Of a DNA stretch of 64,000 bases, positions 45,741 to 56,362 are shown one piece after another. The notes beneath the pieces were generated by a model that was not told the origin of the DNA, ran no database searches, and saw nothing but the letters and a program-made list of their open reading frames with translations. Numbering within the stretch: the first letter of the stretch is position 1; every line of letters begins with the position of its first letter. Where the stretch lies: positions 9,625,102 through 9,689,101 of the forward strand of contig NC_133782.1 in assembly GCF_003597395.2 (NCBI RefSeq), written 5' to 3'. A program made the position numbers and the translations under genes. This DNA comes from Chelonoidis abingdonii (taxonomy: Eukaryota; Chordata; Testudines; Testudinidae).

Positions 45741-48700
45741 AATGTTACCTCTGTATGATTTGGAAGCACTGTATATCAATTTCACACTCAGCAGTAAATA
45801 AAAACACCAGGTGCAAGGCAGTGGAGAACTTCAGGCCCAATGGGTTTTCACAACTGCCAGGGCTGGGACGGTCATCCTTTTCCAAGCATTGCAGCAACAC
45901 CATTGATATTCATGCCATTTCACAGACGCACACAAAGGAGGGCATGTGAAACAGAATTTGACCCCAAGGCTGCACATTTTCAGCCTGTGTAATATTTTAC
46001 AAATTCCTCTTTTTTTACTACTGTGTTATTTTTTCCCTGGTGCCAATGACTACATTTGGCTTTTTTTTTTTATCCTGGCATGCTAACGTTGCAGTAATCT
46101 TTCATAAATCTCAGTGTGCTTCCTGAAAGTAAATGATGGCATAATTTATCACAATTGAAAATGCATTTTGTAGCATGACAGTATAATTAGGCATTCTTTT
46201 CAGGAGACATATTAAGTATATACCAATGTATTAAAGCTACTGTGCTGCAGATCTGTTTTGTTGATTTACTCCTTGTCTTTGGCTAGCTTGCTTTATCATG
46301 ATAGCCACACAACTGTGCATTTTCACGGAGGAAAGGGGAAAAAGGCCTGAAAAAAATTAAAAAGGGTTTCTACGGGTTAACTAATTCATGCTGGAATTGG
46401 ATGCAATTCAACTGCATTTTTGTACCAACTCATTGCACATTAATTATGCAGTGATCAAAATAATTTCACATGCATAATGCTGACCTCATTCACTAGAGGG
46501 CAACAAAACCCTAGCTTAAAAAGCCTCCACCTTCTACTTTCAATGACAGAGCACATTTAATAAGATGCTGCATGGATTTTATAATGAATACCCTATTAAT
46601 TTTACATAAGTGCAAAGTTATTTTTGAAAAGCTAGTTAGGCTGTTTAATATACATGTTCTAGCCTACCAGGTGCCAGGAAGACATTCTTGCAGTAACTCC
46701 CTCAACTCCCCTCCCCCCGCAACTCTACAGCAGCATGTCAGTAGGTGTGTTCATTTGTTTGAGTATTATTGTTTGACTGAAGTTACGCTACTGAGCTCCA
46801 TTTAATAAAGCCCTCTCGGAATGTTTTTGTAGATCAAAACATGTGGGTTTAAATGCAGATCACAATGTTGAAACTACTTAAAATTGTAGCAAATGAAAAA
46901 TTCCTGTTTACTTAACTGGGTTTTCTGTTTGAACTGTGGGGCTCCTTCCTCGTTTTCAGCTGCCTCTTATGGTGTCACCTTAGCATTGTTGCCTTAGGAC
47001 AATGCAGATTTTCATAAAGCAAGTGTTTGCTTAACTAACATACAACAGTAAATTTTACCTGAAATTTTTTGAGAGATGTTATGAAATCTAAAACAGTTGA
47101 TATCATCTCTTCCAAAAGTCTGAGAACTAATTAATTTACTATGAGCCACCACATCAGTCCTGCTAATTTAATTTTTAAAAGTTCACTGTGCATAATAAAA
47201 TCTGGTTGCTGGACCTTTTTCCTGATTTGTAAATAAGAAGTAGCTATTACTTCTACGGTCTATTGAGAAAGGGTTTTATATACTATGAAAAAATCATTAC
47301 ACATACACAGACCCATCCAGTTGGAAAATAATTATGTGAATTTGTCTTTTGTCCTTAGATGCAAATAATAGCTAATGCAAACAAAGCCCCGGTGAACTAC
47401 TTTCACATTGTTTTTAATAGGACATCTAATACTATATTTAGTCCATTTGTAATAAATATGTTAAGTGTCGTTTTTTCCCCTTTTACTTGTTATCAGAGGA
47501 AATCATTAAGACCAGCTGAAAACATCCTTATTATAAAGGGATTGCTTCCATAAACATGTTCCTGGCCTTTCCTTTAAAGTGATTTCTTCCCAAGGGGTGA
47601 CTGGATACATAGAAATGCATTGTTCTGTTTCAGAGCAGCGTGAGGTGGTGGGGGAAGAGATGTACAAATACATTTTTCTATTACACAGTTGACAGCGCCT
47701 TGGGAAAACAAGTCTAAGAAATGTGCAACCTTGAAATGTGTGCATGCTGCGAGGGATATTTTCAATGTGAACCCTGTGTTCTTATTTTCAAAGTCCTTAA
47801 TCATTTGGCTGTGCTGTGCAGGAAGAGCCTACTGAAGATCCTAAAACACACACAGAGTCTGGATTTAGTGTCTTGGTGTGTGAGAATCATTTTATCCTTG
47901 TGGAAAGGCAGAAATGAAGCATCTATGCTGCACCATCTTGCCAATGCAGCGAAGCCTACATGTTGCATGCCTAGTTAGCAGTATTCTCTTCCCCAAACAT
48001 GTGTGACATGTTCCCCTTCCTGCCGACGTATTTAACAATTTCCTTTGAAATGGAACTCATTATACAAAAGCAGAACTAAATAAAAAATACTCCAGAGAGG
48101 GAACAGACTGCTAGATATAGATTAGATGTGTAGCTTAATCCTTCACAAGAATTAAATATTTAACATAATCACACCGCAGGTGACAGGAAGAAGTATACAT
48201 TGTTTCATTAGACTTAATTAAGCATAAGAAAAAAATCTAATACTCATTCAGGTCTAGCTTTTAAATTGATTACAAAAAACCCCTCCCTTTTTGAAGTACT
48301 TTTGTACTGAGAGAAATGCATTCTTGCTTTCATTAACTGGGTGGGTCCTAGCCTTATAGTGTTCAAAAGCTATGAAGAGACAGTCCCATAGCTGACTGTG
48401 GCTTTACGCCACCAGGTTAAGGACAACGCAAAAGACCTGACATTTCTAGCACTGCTGACTTATAATGCTGTGATCCTTTTGCTATAGCTATATAAACAAT
48501 TATGCTCAGACATTTTTTTCCTATGATCTTTGTATGGACTTATCGTTTAAAAGAAAATAGAGCATTTAATTATGAGATGGAGCTAATATTCTATAAAAAC
48601 CACTGCATGCATGGCACTGACTCTGGAATTCTGCATACAATTCATGTTAATACTACTAATAGGAAAAAACAGTTTAGAAGAGATGCTGCTGTGTAATACT

Positions 48701-49769
48701 GGGCTAGCATTTAATATTATGAATCATTTGCTGATAGCATTCTGCACCTCTCCCAGTTAATATTACATTTCAGAACTGTACTAAAGTGCAGAGGAGTACA
48801 TCTGCAATGTACAAGAACTAGAGAAACGTCATGGTGTATTACTTAATTTTACAATCATCTCCTTTAATGACACTAGTTGGAATAGCTGGGCGAGGGCCCA
48901 AATCCAGCCAGTTTTTGCATTCATTGGCTCAAGGCCTAAGCTATTATTTATTCACACACTAAATGTGAAAAATGTAAAGAAAATACACTAAACGGGACAT
49001 ATGAAAAGAAAAGCAACTACATGTTCAACCCTCATGTTCATATAGGTAAACTATCCAAGTCAGTGATCTTCAGCTTTGCACAACGAAAGCCATTCAATTT
49101 TGAAGGGGAGCTGCAAAGTCACTACTATGGAAGGTCCTTCTGACATTACAATGCCACCTTCACACTTTTATTGTTCAATGTCATCTTGCTGATGCACTAT
49201 TAAAGCACATGCACTGCAACTCCATGAGACATTGCTCTACTCTATTTCAAGGCTCTCTGGGACTCCTTTTGTCCCTCTTTCCCTCCTGTGTCGTCCTCCT
49301 TGGGCTTCTGGGCTGGAACTCTTTGTATTTATTTATTGATTGATTGATTGATTGAAGAGCAGGAGAACTTGTGTATCTGCTTTTGGGTTCCAGCTATGAC
49401 TTATCCAGACAACCTAACCTAATTTTTCTAATATGGAGAATACTCATGAAGGGAAAATCCCTCCAAACAGAAAGTTCAAATGAGAGAATGGGGATATCAG
49501 CAGGAAATTAAACATGAATGCAGAGTGTGTACCTGTAGCATAATGCTAATCTGGGGGTTATATTAAGACGCAACCTTGTGAGGTGCTGAGCACCCTCAAC
49601 TCCCAAAAAACTCAGTGGGAGGTGAGGGCATTCAGCTCCTGACAGGAGGTTGTGGTCAGCACCGTGAAGCCTTGGGACTAGGGTTTGTAAGACCCTGGAG
49701 GTCATAATTCTTACTTACGTGAACTTAGCCCAGAGTTGACATAGTATCTTTGTGTTAGGGAGCTTCATT
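45741..49769. other. Unassigned AT-rich DNA
   Basis: About 4 kb with no recognised repeat other than a GATT/ATTT simple repeat at 49326-49354, and no convincing exon. This is the longest stretch free of identifiable mobile elements. Confidence 0.45.
49326..49354. repeat. (ATTT)/(GATT)n simple repeat
   Basis: ATTTATTTATT followed by GATTGATTGATTGATTGA. Confidence 0.85.
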
Positions 49770-49960
49770 GTAGAAGGAGCATCGATAAACTAGAGACCGT
49801 TCAAAAAAAGGCAATGAAAATGATAAAGTGCATACCTTGCATGTCCTAGGAAGACAGGCTGAAGGAAATGGATATGCACATATCTATGTAACTGTAGAAA
49901 AGCAGTGACAAAGAGGGGATAAGAGAACTATCAATAACTGAGCAGGGCATTTAAAGGGGA
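49770..49960 (+). repeat. Possible old CR1/L3-like LINE fragment
   Basis: AAACTAGAGACCGTTCAAAA, AAAGGCAATGAAAATGATAA and GGAAGACAGGCTGAAGGAAA loosely follow the LINE stretch that normally reads GGTCCAGAGAAGAGC, AACAAAAATGATTAAAGG and GAAGACTGAAAAAGC. The match is weak. Confidence 0.3.
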
Positions 49961-50513
49961 CAAGATATAGATTCCTTAGAACTAGACTGTAGCCTTATGC
50001 AAAGCCCTGAGTAAGGGATGCTACCTAAGCTAGTTGCAGGATGTACAGTGACTCACAGACCCCCTTACCTCCAAATCACAATTCCTCCCCACCTCATTAC
50101 TTTGGAGGGAGGGGAACAGCAATTTGCTCCTGGCCTTTACCAGGAGGAAATTATAACACCCCCCTGCCCTGTCACATTGGCTCAGCTGCACTAGCTAGTG
50201 AATATGGGGGCAAGAGGGGGGTAGTGCTAAATTTCCATCCATTTTTGCCCCGCTTTCTACCTGCTCCACACAGAGATTGAGTGGGTGTGCTGCACCTACT
50301 TACTCTTACACTCCTAGATGCAAGACACAGGACTGTAATGGGAGTAAATATTTTCCCATACTCTCCTGGGTGGACAGGGAAGACACAATCTAGCCCTTAA
50401 TTTTAAATCAGAAAAGGGAAAATTCAGATACACTATCAGAAAAGCAATTCTATACATATTTCCCTGTGGTCAATCAGGCAACAGAACAATTCACCCAGGG
50501 AAGTCATTGCATC

Positions 50514-50820
50514 TAAGGGTACGATTACACTACCCACCGGATTGGTGGGTAGCGATCGATCTATCGGGGATCAATTTATCGTGTGTAGTGTAGATGCAAT
50601 AAATTGATCCTCAATCAGTGTCCCATTGACGCTGAACTCCAGCTCTGCAAAGGCGGAAGCAAAGTCGACAGGGGAGTGGCGGCCGTTGATCCCGCGCTGC
50701 AAGGACGCGAAGTAAGTGATTCTAAGTCGATCTAAGATACGTCGACTTCAGCTACACTATTCTTGTAGCTGAAGTTGTGTACCTTAGATCGATTACCCCC
50801 CAGTGTAGACCAGGCCTTAG
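50514..50820. mobile_element. MITE with TAAGGGTACG...CCTTA ends and terminal stem-loops
   Basis: Left TAAGGGTACGATTACACTAC and right GTGTAGACCAGGCCTTA form inverted termini. Interior hallmarks are TAGCGATCGATCTATCGGGG, AAGTCGATCTAAGATACGTC and an 11-bp stem ACTTCAGCTAC / GTAGCTGAAGT at about 50746-50776. CpG-rich compared with its surroundings. I remember it as a common turtle DNA element. Confidence 0.7.
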
Positions 50821-52689
50821 TGTGTTCAAAGGAACATTAGATGTAACACATGCACGGCTAACAAGCCAGATGTAACCCTTGCATTCATGGCTGGGAGTGA
50901 GAGTCCCTTGGAGAGTATCCCGTTAGATATAAACTTTAGTTAAAAAAAAAAAAAAAGACTGACACATCAATAAAATGATTCATCTTTTCACATCAGTATG
51001 TACCTTGGTATTTTTTCCTTTCTACTTTAAACAAATCATTCCCTGCATGGAGACATCAGAGGAGCACATACTGTAGATAAACATTAACTGACCTAGCACA
51101 TTCTTTTAGAAAATGGTGTCTGTTGACATTTTTTCTTTTCTTTTAAAGACAAGAAGCAAGATTGGATTATCTACTAATCTATAAATCCAGAAATGTTTAG
51201 TTAGCATATATTAAAATAAATATTTCTGCTCACAATCGTATAATTACATTAGTGTAAATAAATGTTTAACCCAATCTCACTAAACATTCTGGTTGTCTTA
51301 ACAGCAGCCTCTTGATTCAGGTAATAATTTTAATAATAAGATGATTTTTTGATATTTTAAAATGTTTAAAAAGCGGTCCCTATCCTGCAGTCCTTACAGG
51401 AGGCTAAAATCCCATCCAATGGAAATTAAAATAGCAGAATAATTTGATTACTACTAAGGGCTCACCTGTGCCAGTTACAGATCTTTTTAGACCTTTCATC
51501 CCTTATCAGTGTTAGACTGTGAGGCATGAACTATGCATAGCATGAACTATTTCAAGGCATCAAACCCTAGTCTTTTAGGTCTCACAGGTAAAGCTCCCAT
51601 TGACTTCAAAGGAGTCAGGATTTCACTCTTTATGACACTTTATGGCATCACTTTATGGCATCAGCTGAAATGGAACCCACATCCACCAGTGACACTCAGT
51701 TGTACAGCTCTGATTTCTTCCAGTCAATAGTGGTGATGCACAAAGAGACTGGACAATTTCTTATAGTGTAATTCCATTTCACTGTTAAGAGATGTGCTTT
51801 AATAACTATATTTTAAATATGTCCAACATGTTGTTTGCATAGGAGAGAGGGAACTTACTAATGGTAATGCTTTTCAAATGTGAATGCAAATACTCATCAG
51901 TTATTTAATTTCCAGATGAGTCGGAGTGAGAATGTCAAGGATTAGCTGTCACATTTATATCTGATCTCTTGCTATAATAATAAATAACACACTTACGTGC
52001 CTCTCAGACTATTTCCTCTTATTCCAAAGACTCCATTTGTTTACCATTTCAGAACCATTTAGTTGAATCAAAAAAATAAAAATATAAAAAAGCTTCTATT
52101 TCAGACTTAGTCACATAGAAAGGAATTTGTACATATTATACAACATACTAACGGATTCTGACATCTTCAGCAACTGAAATGCTGGGGAAAAAAACAGTCA
52201 GTGGAATAGGAATACAAAATAAAATATATAAATTCTGATGTCTCCACTACGATAAAGGATCCTCATCTATTATACATGATGTACTAAAAAAAGTCTGCAA
52301 TAATAATGACACCCGCACTACAGAAATTGTTTTGATTACTTGAAAATAGCAAATAGCTCAGAACTTCTTGCTCATCGTATCTGTGTGATTTTCGCTTCTC
52401 CCTAAATTTTAACTTCAGTCATAATTCTCTTCCTGGTTTGTTCAAGAGCTTGAATTCCATCTCCAGTTGCTTTGGATTTCCTGGAAATAGAAATGCCAGC
52501 TAAAATTGAATATAATAGCCCAATCATGGGCTCAGCCAATGGTCTCTGATAGTACAGTGACTTGTTTTAAGCTTTAAACCTGCAGGGCACAGGAATAAAG
52601 CTTACAAAAGTGAGACATCTTTAAAGCCTCCCATTTAAGCATTTTAGTCACTTAGTTTTCAACCATATTTCAAATGTTCAGTTTTGCAC
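50821..52689. other. Unassigned AT-rich DNA
   Basis: A poly-A run lies at 50942-50955 and a short palindromic-family motif at 51587-51620. No gene seen. Confidence 0.4.
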
Positions 52690-52956
52690 GTGTAACCCTT
52701 CTGCCCCTCTGAGTTGGCAGCAACAAGGGCCAGGTTCAGTATCCAGGGGTTCCGTTTCAATAACACAAGGCATAACCGGCTCGAGCCCCCACACCCAGTG
52801 ACCTGGACACTTACATACCATACCCTCACTGGGCGCCTCCTAGGATGGCAATACTTCCCTCTCGCAAGATAGGAGTCTGAGTGTAGCGAAATCTTTTAAT
52901 AAAGGAAGGAATCAATGTGGCATCCCATTGGAGAAACAGCACAAACATAGTACAAA
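52690..52956. repeat. Older interspersed element, left piece (host of the PLE)
   Basis: Begins GTGTAACCCTTCTGCCCCTC, with GTTGGCAGCAACAAGGGCCA, and later ATCTTTTAATAAAGGAAGG and ATCAATGTGGCATCC. I remember this as a turtle repeat whose other end (AGCTCATCCTGACTCTGC, then TTACAC) appears at 56100-56362 on the far side of the PLE. Class is uncertain, and no clear TSD was found. Confidence 0.45.
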
Positions 52957-52997
52957 GCACAAACTGGCCATCACATAGCACAAACTGCCATCACATA
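52957..52997. repeat. 21-nt near-exact tandem duplication at the PLE left edge
   Basis: GCACAAACTGGCCATCACAT plus A (52957-52977) is followed at once by GCACAAACTGCCATCACATA (52978-52997). The second unit leads into PLE coding sequence. Confidence 0.85.
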
Positions 52998-53295
52998 CAG
53001 CCCCAGCTAAAACCCCTCCAACGCATCATCAGGGATCTACAACCCATCCTGGACAATGATCCCACACTTTCACGGGTCTTGGGTGGCAGGCGATCCTGCC
53101 CACAGACAGCTCGCCAACCTGAAACGTATTCTCACCAGCAACTGCACACCGTACCATAGTAACTCTAGCTCAGGAACCAATCCATGCAACAAATCTCAAT
53201 GCCAACTCTGCCCACATATCACACCAGCGACACCATCACAGGACCTAACCAGATCAGCCATACATCACTGGTTCATTCACTGCACGTCCACCAAT
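52986..53295 (+). repeat. Pseudo-LTR direct repeat, left copy
   Basis: Aligns with 55787-56099 from GCCATCACATACAGCCC onwards. Substitutions are few, and most differences are one- or two-base gaps. Confidence 0.85.
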
Positions 53296-53545
53296 GTAAT
53301 AAATGCCATCATATGCCAGCAATGCCCCTCTGCTATGTACATCGGCCAAACTGGACAGTCACTACGGAAAGGATAAATGGACACAAATCAGATATCAGGA
53401 ATGGCAATATACAAAAACCTGTAGGAGAGCCTTCAACCTCCCTGGCCACACTATAGCAAACCTTAAGGTGGCCATCCTGCAGCAAAAAACTTCAGGACCA
53501 GACTTCAAAGAGAAACTGCTGAGCTTCAGTTCATCTGCAAATTGA
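52986..53545 (+). pseudogene. PLE copy A: C-terminal linker and GIY-YIG endonuclease, frameshifted
   Basis: The frame at 52917-53159 carries LKPLQRIIRDLQPILDNDPT, the linker that follows the RT thumb in PLEs. The frame at 53056-53376 carries a Cys-rich stretch (NPCNKSQCQLCPH; later CQQCPSAMYIGQTGQSLRK) whose YIGQTGQS at 53338-53361 is the first GIY-YIG motif. A shift near 53370 moves the protein into the frame 53184-53456 (RINGHKSDIRNGN), and a second shift moves it into 53303-53545 (AFNLPGHTIANLKVAILQQ), which ends at a TGA at 53543. The shifts are single-base changes, one in an A run. Function: nicking target DNA to prime reverse transcription. Not functional as written. Confidence 0.8.
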
Positions 53546-53857
53546 CACCATCAGCTCTGGACTAAACAAAGACTGTGAATGGCTTGCCATTACAGAACAG
53601 TTTCTCCTCCTTGGTTTTCACACCTCTACTGCTAGAACAGGGCCTCACCCTCCCTGATTGAACTAACCTCGTTATCTCTAGCTTGCTTGCTAGCATATAT
53701 ATACCTGCCCTGGAAATTTCCACTACCTGCGTCTGAAGAAGTGGGTATTCACCCACGAAAGCTCACGCTCCAAAACGTCTGTTAGTCTATAGGTGCCACA
53801 GGATTCTCTGCTGCTTTACAGATCCAGACTAACACGGCTACCCCTCTGATACTTGAC
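53546..53857 (+). other. PLE 3' untranslated tail
   Basis: Runs from the stop codon through TATATATACCTGCCCTGG, a hammerhead-like block (53725-53775), AACGTCTGTTAGTCTATAGG, TGCCACAGGATTCTCTGCTG and AGACTAACACGGCTACCCCT to CTGATACTTGACACCATG. This tail form is among the commonest repeats in turtle genomes. Copy B follows immediately. Confidence 0.75.
53725..53775 (+). ncRNA. Hammerhead-ribozyme-like motif in the PLE tail
   Basis: CTGAAGA (53733-53739) fits the conserved CUGANGA. It is followed by A, a 6-bp stem GTGGGT / ACCCAC with loop ATTC (53741-53756), and GAAA (53757-53760). Next comes GC-TCAC-GC, a possible 2-bp stem III, and TC as a possible cleavage dinucleotide. Hammerhead ribozymes are known in Penelope-like elements. 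The extra A between the core and stem II departs from the textbook form, and stem I is weak here. Activity is not claimed. Confidence 0.5.
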
Positions 53858-54189
53858 ACCATGCAAGGCACTGCATTTAGCGTATGGAGTGGAAACCATC
53901 AACCTCATGAAGAAACTGCACAAATACAGACAGATATCATCTTCCTTTCATCCATGCAAAGTGGACATCATACCAATGGAAAAGGTAAAAATCCACTGCT
54001 ATCTACATACTATACAGACCACAGTGAGAGATTATGCCATACACTGTCAAAGAAACTGAGGAACCACCTGATCAACATCCTATACAGCAAACAGGAAACA
54101 TCAAAAAGAGCTCTCCAACCTGGAGGCCTTCATTAATAACCAAACTTCATAAAACGGACTTCACTAAAATAAGACAGGAGACTACAGCA

Positions 54190-55786
54190 CTCACTTCACC
54201 TCTCTACAAAGAAAAAGGACTGTAAGCTGTCTAAACTCCTACCTGACACATGGGGCCACAACCATGGTACCCCTACCCACCAGCAATATCGTCAATCTAT
54301 CCAACTACACACTCAGCCAGAAGAAAGTCTGTCCTATCTCGGGGACTCTCTTCGCCCTGCCACCCCCACAACATGATACAGTTCTGTGGCGATCTGGAAG
54401 CCTACTTTCGCCGTCTGCGACTCAAAGATTACTTCCAGGACAACACTGAACAGTGCACTGATACACAGGTACCCACCCACCAACAGCACAAGAAGAAGAA
54501 CTCCACAGGACTCCTCCTGAGGTCGAAATGACAGTCTGGACCTATACATTGAATGCTTCGCCGACGTGCACAGGCAGAAATCGTGGAAAAACAACACGCT
54601 TGCCTCATACTAAGTCGTGCAGAACGCAATGCCATCCACAGCCTCAGAAACCACCCTGACATCATCATCAAAGAGGCTGATAAAGGAGGTGCTGTTGTCA
54701 TCATGAACAGGTCTGACTACCAAAGGAGGCCGCCAGACAACTCTCCAATACCAAATTCACAGGCCATTCCCTCAGATCCCACTGAGGAATACACTAAGAA
54801 ACTGGACATCTACTCAGGACACTCCTACACTAACACCGGAACAATCAACATACCCTTAGAGCCCCGACCAGGTTATTCTCTACTACCCAAGATCCACAAA
54901 CCCAGAATCCTGGACGCCCATCATCTCGGCATTGGCACTCTCACTGAAGGACTGTCTGGATATGTGGACTCTCTACTCAGACCCTTGCCACCACATTCCC
55001 AGTTATCTCCGTGACACCACTGATTCCTGAGGAAACTACAACGCATTGGTCACTCCCAGAAAACACCACCCTACCCACCATGGATATGTAGAGGCTCTCT
55101 ACACAAACATCCCAACACAGATGGAATACAAGCGTAGGAACAGTATCCCTGATGATGCACAGCACAACTGGCTGCTGAGCTCTGTGCCTTATCCTCACAC
55201 ACAACTTCAAGTTTGATGACAAACATACCTCCAGATCAGTGGCACTGCTATGGCACCCGCATGGCCCCACAATACGCCAATTTTTTTATGGCTGACCTGG
55301 AACAACGCTTCCTCAGCTCTCGTCCACTCACGCCCTTCTCTACTACGCTACATTGATGACATCTTCATCATCTGGACCATGGAAGAGACTCTAGAAAAAT
55401 TCCACCAAATTCCAACAACTTCCACCCCCACATACAACTCAGCCTGGACCAATCTACACGGGAGGTCCACTTTCTAGACACCACAGTGCAAATAATGATG
55501 GTCACATTAACACACCTATATCGAAAATCTACCGACGCCTACGCCTACCTTCATGCCTCCAGCTTCTATCCCGGGCACATCACACGATCCTTTCTTACAG
55601 CCAAGCACTGAGGTACAACCGCATCTGCTCTACCTCAGACAGAGACCAACACCTACAAAATCTCCACCAACATTTTCAAAACTACAATACCCGCACAAGG
55701 AAATTAGGAAACAGATCAACAGAGCCAGACGTGTACCCAGAAGCCTCCTCTGCAAGACAAACCCATGAAAGAACAACAAGGACTCC
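54190..55786 (+). pseudogene. PLE copy B: N-terminal region and reverse transcriptase, frameshifted
   Basis: In order: VNLSNYTLS (54291-54317), part of the conserved PLE N-terminal region; FCGDLEAYFRRLRLKDYF (from about 54382), in another frame; the 153-aa frame 54553-55014 with LSRAERNAIHSLRNHPD, IIIKEADKGGAVVIM (to 54705; KADKGG-type motif typical of PLE RTs), YSLLPKIHKP and GIGTLTEGLSGYVDSLLRP. Next, EALYTNIP and NSIPDDAQHNWLLSS-like stretches lie in shifted frames near 55090-55180. The frame 55250-55477 has the catalytic YIDD (55349-55360) within LRYIDDIFIIW. A later frame (55553-55768) has LQYPHKEIRKQINRARRVPR. At least five frame changes interrupt the protein, so it cannot be made as written. 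Product if intact: RNA-dependent DNA polymerase for retrotransposition in the nucleus. Confidence 0.85.
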
Positions 55787-56099
55787 CTGGCCATCACATA
55801 CAGCCCAGCTAAAACCCCTCCAACGCATCATCAGGATCTACAACCCATCCTGGACAATGATCCCACACTTTCACGGGTCTTGGGTGGCAGGCCGATCCTT
55901 GCCACAGACAGCCTGCCAACCTGAACGTATTCTCACCAGCAACTGCACACCGTACCATATACTCTAGCTCAGGAACCATCCATGCAACAAACCTCAATGC
56001 CAACTTGCCAACAATCTGCTCAGCAACACCATCACAGGACTAACAGATCAGCCACACCATCACTGGCATTCACCTGCACGTCACCAAGTAATATATGCA
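55787..56099 (+). repeat. Pseudo-LTR direct repeat, right copy, truncated before GIY-YIG
   Basis: Carries the same linker as copy A (GCTAAAACCCCTCCAACGCA; TTCACGGGTCTTGGGTGGCA). It stops after AAGTAATATATGC at about 56099. Copy A continues from this point into CQQCPSAMYIGQ. Downstream sequence belongs to the host repeat. Confidence 0.8.
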
Positions 56100-56362
56100 G
56101 CCTGCACCACCAGGCACAAATACCTGTCCCCAACCTCTCTCTATTCACAGGGTTTTGGAATCCATGTCCCTTGTCTAGCAAGTACCACCCAACTGAGGTT
56201 GAGTCATTTCTGTCACAAAGCAGTCCCACAGCTCGGCAGTCTGGGATGGGGCAGGTGTGCCTATGCAAATATTTGAGATTTCGCATTCCAGACATTCTTT
56301 CCACACTTCCCATACTTCACCACCAGATGTCAGGGTACAGCTCATCCTGACTCTGCTTACAC
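56100..56362. repeat. Older interspersed element, right piece (host of the PLE)
   Basis: GTTTTGGAATCCATGTCCCT, TGAGTCATTTCTGTCACAAA, GGGATGGGGCAGGTGTGCC and ATGCAAATATTTGAGATTTC, ending GACTCTGCTTACAC. Together with 52690-52956 it gives GTGTAA...TTACAC ends. Remembered as one turtle repeat, class uncertain. Confidence 0.45.

Larger units (their letters stand above)
52964..56099 (+). mobile_element. Penelope-like retroelement in tandem pseudo-LTR arrangement
   Basis: A PLE encodes one protein with a reverse transcriptase (RT) and a C-terminal GIY-YIG endonuclease, and copies itself by target-primed reverse transcription. Here a 5'-truncated copy A (C-terminal linker, GIY-YIG, 3' tail; 52964 to about 53857) is joined head to tail to copy B (5' region, RT, C-terminal linker; about 53858-56099). 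Copy B ends inside the linker, just before its GIY-YIG domain. The shared segment of about 310 bp (52986-53295 and 55787-56099) brackets the unit like a pseudo-LTR. All domains of one full element are present across the two pieces. Frames are broken in both. It lies inside an older repeat (52690-52956, 56100-56362). Element class is certain from the RT and GIY-YIG motifs. The exact junction near 53850-53860 is inferred. Confidence 0.85.

Noticed and set aside
53056..53376. Stand-alone homing endonuclease (GIY-YIG)
   Set aside because: The motif is contiguous with the PLE linker and tail, so it is the C-terminal domain of the retroelement.
54553..55014. 153-aa frame as a host gene
   Set aside because: KADKGG-type and GLSGYVDSLLRP motifs place it in a PLE reverse transcriptase.
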